Below, piece by piece: positions 1-5,548 of a stretch of DNA of 7,780 nt. The stretch covers positions 1-7,780 of the forward strand of contig JAPUJA010000347.1 of assembly GCA_027296525.1 (NCBI GenBank), in the 5' to 3' direction. This DNA is from Pseudomonadota bacterium (GTDB lineage: Bacteria > Pseudomonadota > Alphaproteobacteria > UBA828 > JAPUJA01). The position numbers were made by a program, and so were the translations under genes. The notes beneath the pieces are model-generated. The model worked only from the letters and a program-made list of their open reading frames with translations. It made no database searches and was not told the DNA's origin. The first letter of the stretch is position 1, and each line of letters starts with the position of its first letter.

Positions 1-816
1 GCCATGACGACCATCGCCACAGGAGGTTACTCAACTTCCGACGAATCGATCGGCCACTTCAACAGCACGGGCATCGAGGCGATCGCCACGATCTTCATGG
101 TCGCGGGCTCGCTGCCCTTCATCCTCTATCTCCAGGCCGCCCGCGGACGCGCGCGCGCCTTGATTACGGAGAATCAGGTGCATTGGTTCATCGGAATCGT
201 GCTCGCCTGCTTCTTCGCCATGGCCGCCTGGCTGGCCAGCGTCGAATCCTACACCGCCGGCGACGCCTTTCGGCTCTCGGCCTTCAACGTCGTCTCGGTC
301 ATGACGGGCACGGGCTACGCCTCCGCCGACTACAGCCTCTGGGGCACCTTTCCGGTCACGCTTCTTTTTCTGCTGATGTTCATCGGTGGCTGCACCGGGT
401 CAACCACCGGCGGAATCAAGATTTTCCGTATTCACGTGCTCTACACGACGGCGCGCGTGCAGATGTTGAGATTGCTTCAACCCCATGGCGTGTTCCTGGC
501 GCACTACAACGGCAAGCCGATCCCCGAAGGCATCGCCGGCGCGGTGATGGGCTTCTTCTTCCTCTTCGCGCTGTGCTTCGGGATCCTGGCCGTCGGCCTC
601 GCCCTCTTCGGCCTCGATTTCATGACATGCCTTTCGGGCGCGGCGAGCGCACTCGCGAATGTCGGGCCCGGGCTCGGCCCGATCATCGGCCCGTCCGGCA
701 GCTACGCGCCCCTTCCCGACGGCGCGAAATGGCTGCTCTCCTTCGCGATGCTTCTCGGACGCCTCGAACTCTTCACGATTCTCGTTCTCTTCGTGCCGAG
801 CTTCTGGCGCCGCTAG
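1..816 (+). CDS. trkH: TrkH family potassium uptake protein, C-terminal part (5' end outside window)
   Basis: This is the membrane, ion-conducting subunit of a Trk-type potassium uptake system, which works with a cytoplasmic TrkA-like regulator not present here. The reading frame is open from base 1 and lacks a start, so about 271 C-terminal residues are visible; TrkH proteins are usually about 480 residues. Three of the four pore-loop selectivity filters can be read: ATGGYS at about 16-33, MTGTGYA at about 301-321, and ANVGPGLG at about 655-678. The family-typical glycine/threonine-rich segment GGCTGSTTGGIK lies at about 385-420. Long hydrophobic helices separate these loops. The ATG at position 4 falls inside the second filter (the Met of MTTIATGG), so it is an internal methionine and not the start. 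The TAG stop at 814-816 overlaps the stop of the convergent lipoprotein gene. KtrB/HKT relatives share the fold, but the motif wording fits TrkH better. Confidence 0.93.
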   Translation, partial: AMTTIATGGYSTSDESIGHFNSTGIEAIATIFMVAGSLPFILYLQAARGRARALITENQVHWFIGIVLACFFAMAAWLASVESYTAGDAFRLSAFNVVSVMTGTGYASADYSLWGTFPVTLLFLLMFIGGCTGSTTGGIKIFRIHVLYTTARVQMLRLLQPHGVFLAHYNGKPIPEGIAGAVMGFFFLFALCFGILAVGLALFGLDFMTCLSGAASALANVGPGLGPIIGPSGSYAPLPDGAKWLLSFAMLLGRLELFTILVLFVPSFWRR

Positions 817-1409
817 CGCACGTAGGCCTCAAGATAATCCCGGATGTTCTGCTCGAGCGTGGCGTTGAAGTCATTCATCAGCGCCTCGGTGAGCTCCAAA
901 TAGACCGCGTCCCGCTCGTTCAAGGTAAGGTCCTCGGCGAGGCTGCGCGAGCGGGCGACCTCGGCCGTCGTAAAGGCAAGAGGCGTGCCCGTTTCGTCGA
1001 GAATCTCGACAGAGATCTTAATGCGCGCGTCGATCCTTTCGTTCGGCTCCACCCACAACAGGTCCTCGATACCCTCGCGCCGTTCGAGACGGGTCGCGAC
1101 GGCGCTGGCATCGAGCAATGTCACGCGCGCGAGCCTTCGAACGCCCACCGCCACGAGGCGGTCCGCGACCCAGCGGCCGACGGCCTCGGCGGGCGAGGTC
1201 GGAAAAAGATGCTCGATGTTCGGCGCGGTGAGCGGCGAGCGATAGGCTTCCTCGAAGGCGATGCGCCCGACATCGAGCGGGATCGGCGGATGATGGAGGT
1301 AGGTGAATTCCGGAAATTCCGGCCGTTCGACGGTCGTTTCACAGGCGCCCGCGACTGCGAGGCCGACCAGAAGAAGGACCCGGATCGTGAGCCGCCGCGC
1401 ACAACCCAT
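813..1409 (-). CDS. Uncharacterised lipoprotein, last gene of the arg-hslO block
   Basis: I do not recognise a named family. The 198-residue product begins MGCARRLTIR and is followed by a hydrophobic stretch (LLLVGLAVAGA) ending at Cys23, a type II (lipoprotein) signal. The lipobox A-G-A-C is acceptable, but its Ala at -3 is weaker than the usual Leu or Val. The mature part is hydrophilic, with alternating strand-like and helical segments, and ends in a charged helix containing NDFNATLEQNIRDYL. No catalytic motif is obvious. The frame stays open far upstream, but the next methionines lie deep inside hslO. The start at 1409 is preceded by GAGG with 6-nt spacing (1416-1419) and gives a proper signal peptide. 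The gene follows hslO on the same strand after 53 bp, so co-transcription is likely. Its TAG stop (815-813) is the same CTAG that ends trkH. A periplasmic or outer-membrane-associated role is inferred from the signal only. Confidence 0.8.
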   Translation of the reverse strand: MGCARRLTIRVLLLVGLAVAGACETTVERPEFPEFTYLHHPPIPLDVGRIAFEEAYRSPLTAPNIEHLFPTSPAEAVGRWVADRLVAVGVRRLARVTLLDASAVATRLERREGIEDLLWVEPNERIDARIKISVEILDETGTPLAFTTAEVARSRSLAEDLTLNERDAVYLELTEALMNDFNATLEQNIRDYLEAYVR

Positions 1410-1423
1410 GGATTGCCTCACGG

Positions 1424-1439
1424 CCGCTGGCGCCAGCGG
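1424..1439. repeat. Perfect 16-bp palindrome between hslO and the lipoprotein gene
   Basis: CCGCTGGC is followed directly by its reverse complement GCCAGCGG, with no mismatch. In minus-strand RNA it can form a 6-bp G+C-rich stem with a GCGC tetraloop. It lies 24 nt after the hslO stop codon and 14 nt before the lipoprotein start codon, just upstream of that gene's GAGG ribosome site. No T tract follows on the minus strand, so it does not look like a classical intrinsic terminator. An RNA processing or stability element, or a protein-binding dyad, are the alternatives. Confidence 0.7.
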
Positions 1440-1462
1440 GCTCTCCGTTGGGCGCTCGTTTT

Positions 1463-2386
1463 TCAGGTCGCGCACAGCGATGCAACCTCCTCTTCCGTGA
1501 AAATCTCGACGCTGTTGCAGAACTGACAGGTGACCTCGAGCTTTCCCTCGATCGTGAAGTCGGCCACCTCCCGGGGTGGAAGATAGCACAAGATCGACAC
1601 CGCCCGCGTTCGCGAGCAACGGCACCCGAAGGAAAGCGGCGCCGGCTTGAAGACCCAGACCCCATCCTCGTGAAACAGACGGCGAAGGAGCGCGCGGGGT
1701 GAGAGCGTGCCGCCGATCAGCTCCTCGGGAGTCGCCGAACTCATGAGGATCACCACCCGCCGCCAGCCGTCCTCGAGCTCCTCGTCCGTCAAACCCTCGC
1801 CCTTGGCGAGCCCGGCGCCCTCGGGCATGCGCTGAACCATCACGCCGCCGGCGCGCCATGCCCGCGCCTCGCCCACCTGCCCCGCGCACAGCTTGATGCC
1901 CGTCGGGATCTGCTCCGAATCGCGGAAATAGGCGTGGGCGCAATCGGCAAGCGTCGCCCCTTCGAGCGCGACGACGCCCTGATAACGCTCGCCGGCCGGG
2001 ACTTGGTCGACCGTGAAAATCAGATGACCGCTGCCGAGCAAGCGCAGCACCGATCCGCCCGATCGAGGGATCGCGGCGCCGATCTCGGCAAGACGCGCCC
2101 GATCATAGGCCGCGTAGGCCCGCATCTTCCCATCGCTCGTCAGGTCCACGACGATCAGATGCACGGCGCCGTCGCCGCGCGTTTCCAAGGTGAAAAGGCC
2201 GTCGAACTTGAGCGCGCCGGCGAGCAGACCGGTCAAAGCCATCGCCTCCGCCAAGACCGAACTGACCGCGTCCGGATAATCGTGCGCCGAAAGCACGCGC
2301 TCGGCCGTCTCGGTCAGACGCACGAGGCGACCGCGCACAGGAAGACCTTCGATACGAAAGGGTTGGATCTCGTCGCTGCCGGTCAT
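1463..2386 (-). CDS. hslO: Redox-regulated molecular chaperone Hsp33
   Basis: Hsp33 is a cytosolic holdase. It is inactive while its C-terminal cysteines bind zinc, and is activated when oxidation and unfolding release the zinc. The 307-residue product is of normal length. The N-terminal substrate-binding domain includes RGRLVRL near residues 19-25 and the stretch GLLAGALKFDGLFTLETRGD. The redox switch is visible as Cys255-x-Cys257 (in FGCRCSR) and Cys287-x-x-Cys290 (in TCQFCN), the four zinc ligands of the family. Additional cysteines are Cys267 in the linker and one near the C-terminus, which are not part of the canonical set. The ATG abuts the argF stop (TAG directly followed by ATG). A GGAG sits 3 nt upstream of the ATG, inside the end of argF, so translation is probably coupled. 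argD-argF-hslO is a gene order known from Alphaproteobacteria. Confidence 0.96.
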   Translation of the reverse strand: MTGSDEIQPFRIEGLPVRGRLVRLTETAERVLSAHDYPDAVSSVLAEAMALTGLLAGALKFDGLFTLETRGDGAVHLIVVDLTSDGKMRAYAAYDRARLAEIGAAIPRSGGSVLRLLGSGHLIFTVDQVPAGERYQGVVALEGATLADCAHAYFRDSEQIPTGIKLCAGQVGEARAWRAGGVMVQRMPEGAGLAKGEGLTDEELEDGWRRVVILMSSATPEELIGGTLSPRALLRRLFHEDGVWVFKPAPLSFGCRCSRTRAVSILCYLPPREVADFTIEGKLEVTCQFCNSVEIFTEEEVASLCAT

Positions 2387-3298
2387 CTACTCCAAACACC
2401 AGGCGAGAATGCTTTTCTGCGCGTGGGCCCGGTTCTCCGCCTCGTCCCAAACCACCGATTGGGGCCCATCGATCACCGACGCGCTCACCTCCTTCCCCCG
2501 GGTCGCCGGCAGGCAGTGCATGAAGAGCGCGCCGGGTTTGGCCAGCGCCATGACGCGTTCGTCGACCTGATAGGCGGGGAGAAGCGCCTCACGCTCGGCC
2601 AGATTCGTGCTGTTCATTGAAACCCAGGTGTCGGTGACGATGCAGTCCGCGCCACCGACCGCGCTCTCGAGCTCGGCCGTCGTCACGATCTCGGCGCCTT
2701 CGCCCCGCGCCCATGCGACAACCCCCTCGGGCGGCCCGAACGGCTCCGGGCTCGCCAAGCGAAGCTCGAAGCGCGCGCGGGCCGCGGCGTGAATCCATGA
2801 GACGGCGACGTTGTTGCTGTCGCCCACCCAGGCGATGATGCGCCCGGTGACCGGCCCGCGATGCTCCTCGAAGGTCATCAGATCCGCGACGATCTGGCAG
2901 GGATGGCTCCGATCGGTGAGCCCGTTGATCACCGGTACCGAGGCGTTCTCGGCCAACTCCAGAAGATCGCCGTGGTGCTTCGCGCGCAGCATGATGATGT
3001 CCACATAGCGCGACAGCACCCGCGCCGTGTCGGCGATCGACTCGCCGCGCCCCAGCTGCATTTCATCGGCGTTCAGCGTGATCGCACGCCCGCCAAGCGC
3101 GGCCATGGCCACTTCGAAGGAAACCCGGGTGCGCGTCGATGGCTTCTCGAAGATCATGGCGAGGGTCTTGCCGGCAAGGGGCTGGTCGTGCCCGTTACCG
3201 GCAAGCGCCTTCTTGAAGGCCGCCGCCCGATCGAGAATGCCCCGAAGCTCCTGAGCCTCGATCGCGTCGAGGTCGAGAAAATGACGGGGCCGATTCAT
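2387..3298 (-). CDS. argF: Ornithine carbamoyltransferase
   Basis: It transfers the carbamoyl group of carbamoyl phosphate to ornithine, giving citrulline, in the cytosolic arginine pathway. The 303-residue length is typical. Carbamoyl-phosphate motifs are intact: Ser54-Thr-Arg-Thr-Arg58 in EKPSTRTRVSFE, and His132-Pro-Cys-Gln135. The ornithine-side loop reads D223-T-W-V-S-M-N229, so the usual SMG is SMN here while Asp, Ser and Met remain. His261-Cys-Leu-Pro264 supplies the conserved catalytic cysteine. The start overlaps the argD stop as ATGA. There is no good Shine-Dalgarno sequence just upstream (the sequence before ATG reads GGGTTTCGACTC), so translation probably depends on ribosomes finishing argD. 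An anabolic role is supported by the argD neighbour. No arcA or arcC genes, which would suggest catabolic use, are present. Confidence 0.97.
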   Translation of the reverse strand: MNRPRHFLDLDAIEAQELRGILDRAAAFKKALAGNGHDQPLAGKTLAMIFEKPSTRTRVSFEVAMAALGGRAITLNADEMQLGRGESIADTARVLSRYVDIIMLRAKHHGDLLELAENASVPVINGLTDRSHPCQIVADLMTFEEHRGPVTGRIIAWVGDSNNVAVSWIHAAARARFELRLASPEPFGPPEGVVAWARGEGAEIVTTAELESAVGGADCIVTDTWVSMNSTNLAEREALLPAYQVDERVMALAKPGALFMHCLPATRGKEVSASVIDGPQSVVWDEAENRAHAQKSILAWCLE

Positions 3299-4470
3299 GA
3301 GTCGAAACCCGCAAACACGCTATCCAGAATGCCGACGGCCTCGTCGATCTCCGCCTCGCCGACGATCAAGGGCGGCAGCAGGCGCAGCACATTATCCCCC
3401 GCCGGCCCGGCGAGCAGGCCGGCTTCGCGCAGGGCGACGACGAGGTCCCGGTTGGGCGGAATGCACCTCATGCCGAGCATGAGCCCGGTGCCCCGGATAT
3501 CTCCCTCCACCACCTTCGGGTGATCCTTCACGAGCCGATCGAGGCGTGCGCTGAGCTTCTCGCCCATCTCGACGATATGTTCGAAGAAACCCTCCTCGAG
3601 CATGACATCGAGCACGGCGTTGGCCACCGCCATGGCGAGCGGATTGCCACCGAAGGTGGTGCCGTGGCTTCCCACCGTCATGCCCGAGGCCGCGCGCTCG
3701 AGGGCCAGGCAGGCCCCGACCGGGAAGCCGCCGCCGAGCGCCTTCGCGACCGCCGCGATGTCGGGCGCAACCCCGGCCCACTCGTGGGCGAGCAGCCGGC
3801 CCGTGCGTCCCATGCCGCATTGCACCTCGTCGAAGATGAGGAGGATCCCCATCTCGTCGGCGAGCCTGCGCAGGCCCTGAAGGAACTCAGGAGCCGCCGG
3901 GCGAATCCCCCCTTCCCCCTGCACGGGCTCGACGAGAATCCCGGCGGTCTGTTCGGTGAGCGCGCCGCTGACCTGGTTGAGGTTGCCGAACGGCACCTGG
4001 TCGAAACCGTCCATCGGCGGGCCGAACCCCGCCAGATGCTTGTCCTGCCCGCCCGCCGCGATCGCCGCCAGCGTGCGCCCGTGAAACGCCCCTTCGAAGG
4101 TGATGATGCGGTAGCGCTCCGGATGGCCCACCGAATCCTGATATTTGCGCGCCATCTTGAGCGAGCACTCGATGGCCTCGACGCCCGAATTGAAGAAGAA
4201 GGCGGTGTCCGCAAAGCTCGCCGCGACGAGCCGCTGGGCGAGCCGGGTCTGCTCGGGGATCTCGAACAGGTTGGAAAGATGCCAAACCTTCTCCTCCTGC
4301 TCCCTCAGCGCCGCCACCAGACGCGGATGGCAATGGCCGAGGCCCGTCACCCCGATGCCGCAGATGAAGTCGAGATAGCGGCGCCCCGACAGGTCGTAGA
4401 GGTAGGCCCCCTCACCCCGCTCAAACACGACGTCCGGGCGCACATGGATCGGCAAAAGCGATGGAATCAC
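3295..4470 (-). CDS. argD: Acetylornithine aminotransferase (class III, PLP-dependent)
   Basis: It transaminates between N-acetylglutamate-5-semialdehyde and N-acetylornithine with glutamate as amino donor, in arginine synthesis; many family members also serve the succinyl-diaminopimelate step of lysine synthesis. The 391-residue product has class III aminotransferase landmarks: NSGVEA (residues 94-99), FHGRT (129-133), the cofactor aspartate in FDEVQ (Asp214), the Schiff-base lysine Lys243 in AVAKALGGG, and TTFGGNP (271-277). The frame is open for another 285 codons upstream, but that part antiparallels other sequence and has no homology. The GTG at 4470 is chosen because AGGAG lies 6 nt before it and it gives the family N-terminus (IPSLLPIHVRPDVVFERGEGAYLYD). 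A strong promoter lies upstream. The TGA stop overlaps the argF ATG by 4 bp. Succinylornithine or GABA transaminases share the fold, but argF next door favours ArgD. Confidence 0.95.
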   Translation of the reverse strand: MIPSLLPIHVRPDVVFERGEGAYLYDLSGRRYLDFICGIGVTGLGHCHPRLVAALREQEEKVWHLSNLFEIPEQTRLAQRLVAASFADTAFFFNSGVEAIECSLKMARKYQDSVGHPERYRIITFEGAFHGRTLAAIAAGGQDKHLAGFGPPMDGFDQVPFGNLNQVSGALTEQTAGILVEPVQGEGGIRPAAPEFLQGLRRLADEMGILLIFDEVQCGMGRTGRLLAHEWAGVAPDIAAVAKALGGGFPVGACLALERAASGMTVGSHGTTFGGNPLAMAVANAVLDVMLEEGFFEHIVEMGEKLSARLDRLVKDHPKVVEGDIRGTGLMLGMRCIPPNRDLVVALREAGLLAGPAGDNVLRLLPPLIVGEAEIDEAVGILDSVFAGFDS

Positions 4471-4476
4471 GTTGCT

Positions 4477-4481
4477 CTCCT
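4477..4481 (-). promoter_or_regulatory. Ribosome binding site fixing the GTG start of argD
   Basis: AGGAG on the minus strand is followed by a 6-nt spacer (AGCAAC) and GTG. It matches the anti-Shine-Dalgarno core and is the main reason for choosing this rare start over the open frame further upstream. Confidence 0.8.
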
Positions 4482-4525
4482 GACCACGTCCGGTGAACGG
4501 CCCTTTTTCTGCGAGAAAGTCGGGA

Positions 4526-4554
4526 AGTATCTGTGCCGGCGCGGTTCCTGTCAA
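4526..4554 (-). promoter_or_regulatory. Sigma-70 type promoter for argD-argF-hslO-lipoprotein
   Basis: On the minus strand a perfect TTGACA (4554-4549) is followed by a 17-bp spacer and GATACT (4531-4526), which matches four of six -10 consensus bases. It falls in the 98-bp gap between the ABC permease stop and argD. Expected transcription start is near 4519, giving a leader of roughly 50 nt that ends in AGGAG-N6-GTG. This suggests the arginine genes form their own transcription unit rather than relying on read-through from the permease. I see no clear ARG-box pair, so arginine control cannot be stated from sequence. Confidence 0.65.
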
Positions 4555-4568
4555 CGCAACCGGTGGTT

Positions 4569-5354
4569 TTAGGCCTTGAGCTTGTAGCCGCTGGCCAACA
4601 GGCGGTGCGCCGCCCACCAGAGCACGATGCAGAGCCCGATCATCACGCCCAAACCCACCAGCGGCAGGCCATCGGCCCGGCCGGTGAAGCCGTAGCGGAA
4701 TCCGTCGATCATATAGAAAAATGGGTTGAACTGGCTCGCGAGGTGAAGCGCGCCCGGCAAGCGCTCGACCGAATAGAAGGTGCCCGAGAGAAACGCGAGC
4801 GGCATGATAACGAAATTGTTGATCGCCGCCAGATGATCGTATTTCTCCGCCCAGATGGCCGCCATGAGTCCCGTCAGCGAGAGCGCGATCGACGCGGCGA
4901 TGGTGTGGAACACCGCGTAGCCCAGGTGATGAACGTGGAGCGGCACGAAGGGCAACATCGCCAGCCCCAGGAAAAGGCCGATGAGCATCGCGCGGGTCAC
5001 GCCTCCCATGACGTGGCCGATCAGGAGCTCCGTCGGGCTCAAGGGCGGCATGAGCAGATCCACGATGTTGCCTTGCATCTTGGCCGCGATCAGCGAGGTC
5101 GAGGTGTTCGCGAAGGCGTTCTGCATCATCGTCATCATGATGAGGCCGGGCGCCAGGAATTCGAGGAAGGACACGCCGCCGATCTCGCGCACGGCGCCGC
5201 CGAGCGCGAGCGCGAATATCGCGAGAAAGAGCAGCGCGGTCACGATCGGCGCGATGACGGTCTGGAGGAAGACCTTGAGGAAGCGGCGCACCTCCTTGAG
5301 GTAAAGGGTCTCGAGACCGATCCAATTGATGAGGCCGAACCGGCGGGGATCCAT
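4569..5354 (-). CDS. ABC-2 type transporter permease, YadH-like
   Basis: This is the membrane subunit of an ABC exporter of the ABC-2 class, the group that includes E. coli YadH and NodJ/KpsM-like exporters. The 261-residue length fits the family. An amphipathic N-terminus (LETLYLKEVRRFLKV) is followed by about six membrane segments near residues 30-52, 64-80, 112-134, 144-168, 177-193 and 232-252. Typical wording includes FLAPGLIMM (66-74), DLLMPPLSPTE (99-109) and SQFNPFFYMIDGFRYGF near the C-terminus. The frame is open to 5471, but the ATG at 5354 gives the family N-terminus; only a weak GAGAG ribosome site lies about 9 nt upstream. No ATP-binding subunit is encoded in the window, so the partner must be elsewhere or outside the edges. 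The substrate cannot be deduced. It lies 98 bp upstream of argD on the same strand, but argD has its own promoter. Confidence 0.88.
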   Translation of the reverse strand: MDPRRFGLINWIGLETLYLKEVRRFLKVFLQTVIAPIVTALLFLAIFALALGGAVREIGGVSFLEFLAPGLIMMTMMQNAFANTSTSLIAAKMQGNIVDLLMPPLSPTELLIGHVMGGVTRAMLIGLFLGLAMLPFVPLHVHHLGYAVFHTIAASIALSLTGLMAAIWAEKYDHLAAINNFVIMPLAFLSGTFYSVERLPGALHLASQFNPFFYMIDGFRYGFTGRADGLPLVGLGVMIGLCIVLWWAAHRLLASGYKLKA

Positions 5355-5382
5355 CGCTGCGTTCTCTCGTGCCAGGCGGGTG

Positions 5383-5403
5383 CGGCGCCCACGGGTGGCG
5401 CCG
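5383..5403. repeat. 7-bp perfect inverted repeat in the permease leader
   Basis: CGGCGCC (5383-5389) and GGCGCCG (5397-5403) flank a 7-nt loop. In minus-strand RNA this would be a G+C-only stem about 30 nt before the permease start. In DNA it sits just downstream of the putative -10 element, where an operator or an initial-transcript hairpin would be placed. Each arm contains the self-complementary GGCGCC, so it can also be seen as two GGCGCC copies 12 bp apart. Confidence 0.5.
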
Positions 5404-5409
5404 AGCTTA

Positions 5410-5438
5410 GATTTAGATATAGCGTCCGGCCCCGACAA
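5410..5438 (-). promoter_or_regulatory. Possible promoter of the ABC permease gene
   Basis: On the minus strand TTGTCG (5438-5433) is followed by 17 bp and TAAATC (5415-5410). The match is only partial. What makes it credible is that the A/T-rich run around 5408-5421 stands out sharply in very G+C-rich surroundings, about 60 nt before the permease start. An alternative -10, TATATC (5421-5416), has no well-spaced -35. Confidence 0.35.
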
Positions 5439-5500
5439 GGGAAGGACCATCACGGCGCGGCGCGGCGGCAAGCCCCCGCGAACGCCCGACGGGCCTTGCG

Positions 5501-5548
5501 CTTACCCGGCGGCGGGCTTACCCGGCGGCGGGCTTACCCGGCGGCGGG
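5501..5548. repeat. Three exact tandem copies of a 16-bp unit overlapping the channel gene stop
   Basis: The unit CTTACCCGGCGGCGGG occurs without change at 5501-5516, 5517-5532 and 5533-5548. The third copy contains the stop codon and last four codons of the mechanosensitive channel gene (read on the minus strand as Pro-Ala-Ala-Gly-stop); the other two lie just downstream of the stop. Each copy carries a CCCG/CGGG arm pair able to form a small 4-bp hairpin. Further along the minus strand a larger G+C-rich foldback (arms at 5468-5472 and 5495-5499, with an inner GCCC/GGGC pair at 5484-5494) follows, but no T tract is seen. Confidence 0.9.

Noticed and set aside
183..1526. 447-codon plus-strand open frame across the end of trkH, the lipoprotein gene and hslO
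   Set aside because: It runs through three well-supported genes in another frame or antisense, is Arg/His-rich without domains, and is the usual high-GC shadow.
1410..1943. Upstream extension of the lipoprotein frame to 376 residues
   Set aside because: It would overlap most of the hslO 3' half on the same strand and bury the signal peptide internally.
4471..5325. N-terminal extension of argD to 676 residues
   Set aside because: The extra part overlaps the permease gene in another frame, is Arg/Pro/His-rich, and includes the argD promoter; the GTG at 4470 has a good ribosome site and the right family length.
5501..5548. CRISPR-like or mobile-element origin for the 16-bp repeats
   Set aside because: Units are short and contiguous with no spacers, no terminal inverted repeats and no transposase or cas gene nearby.
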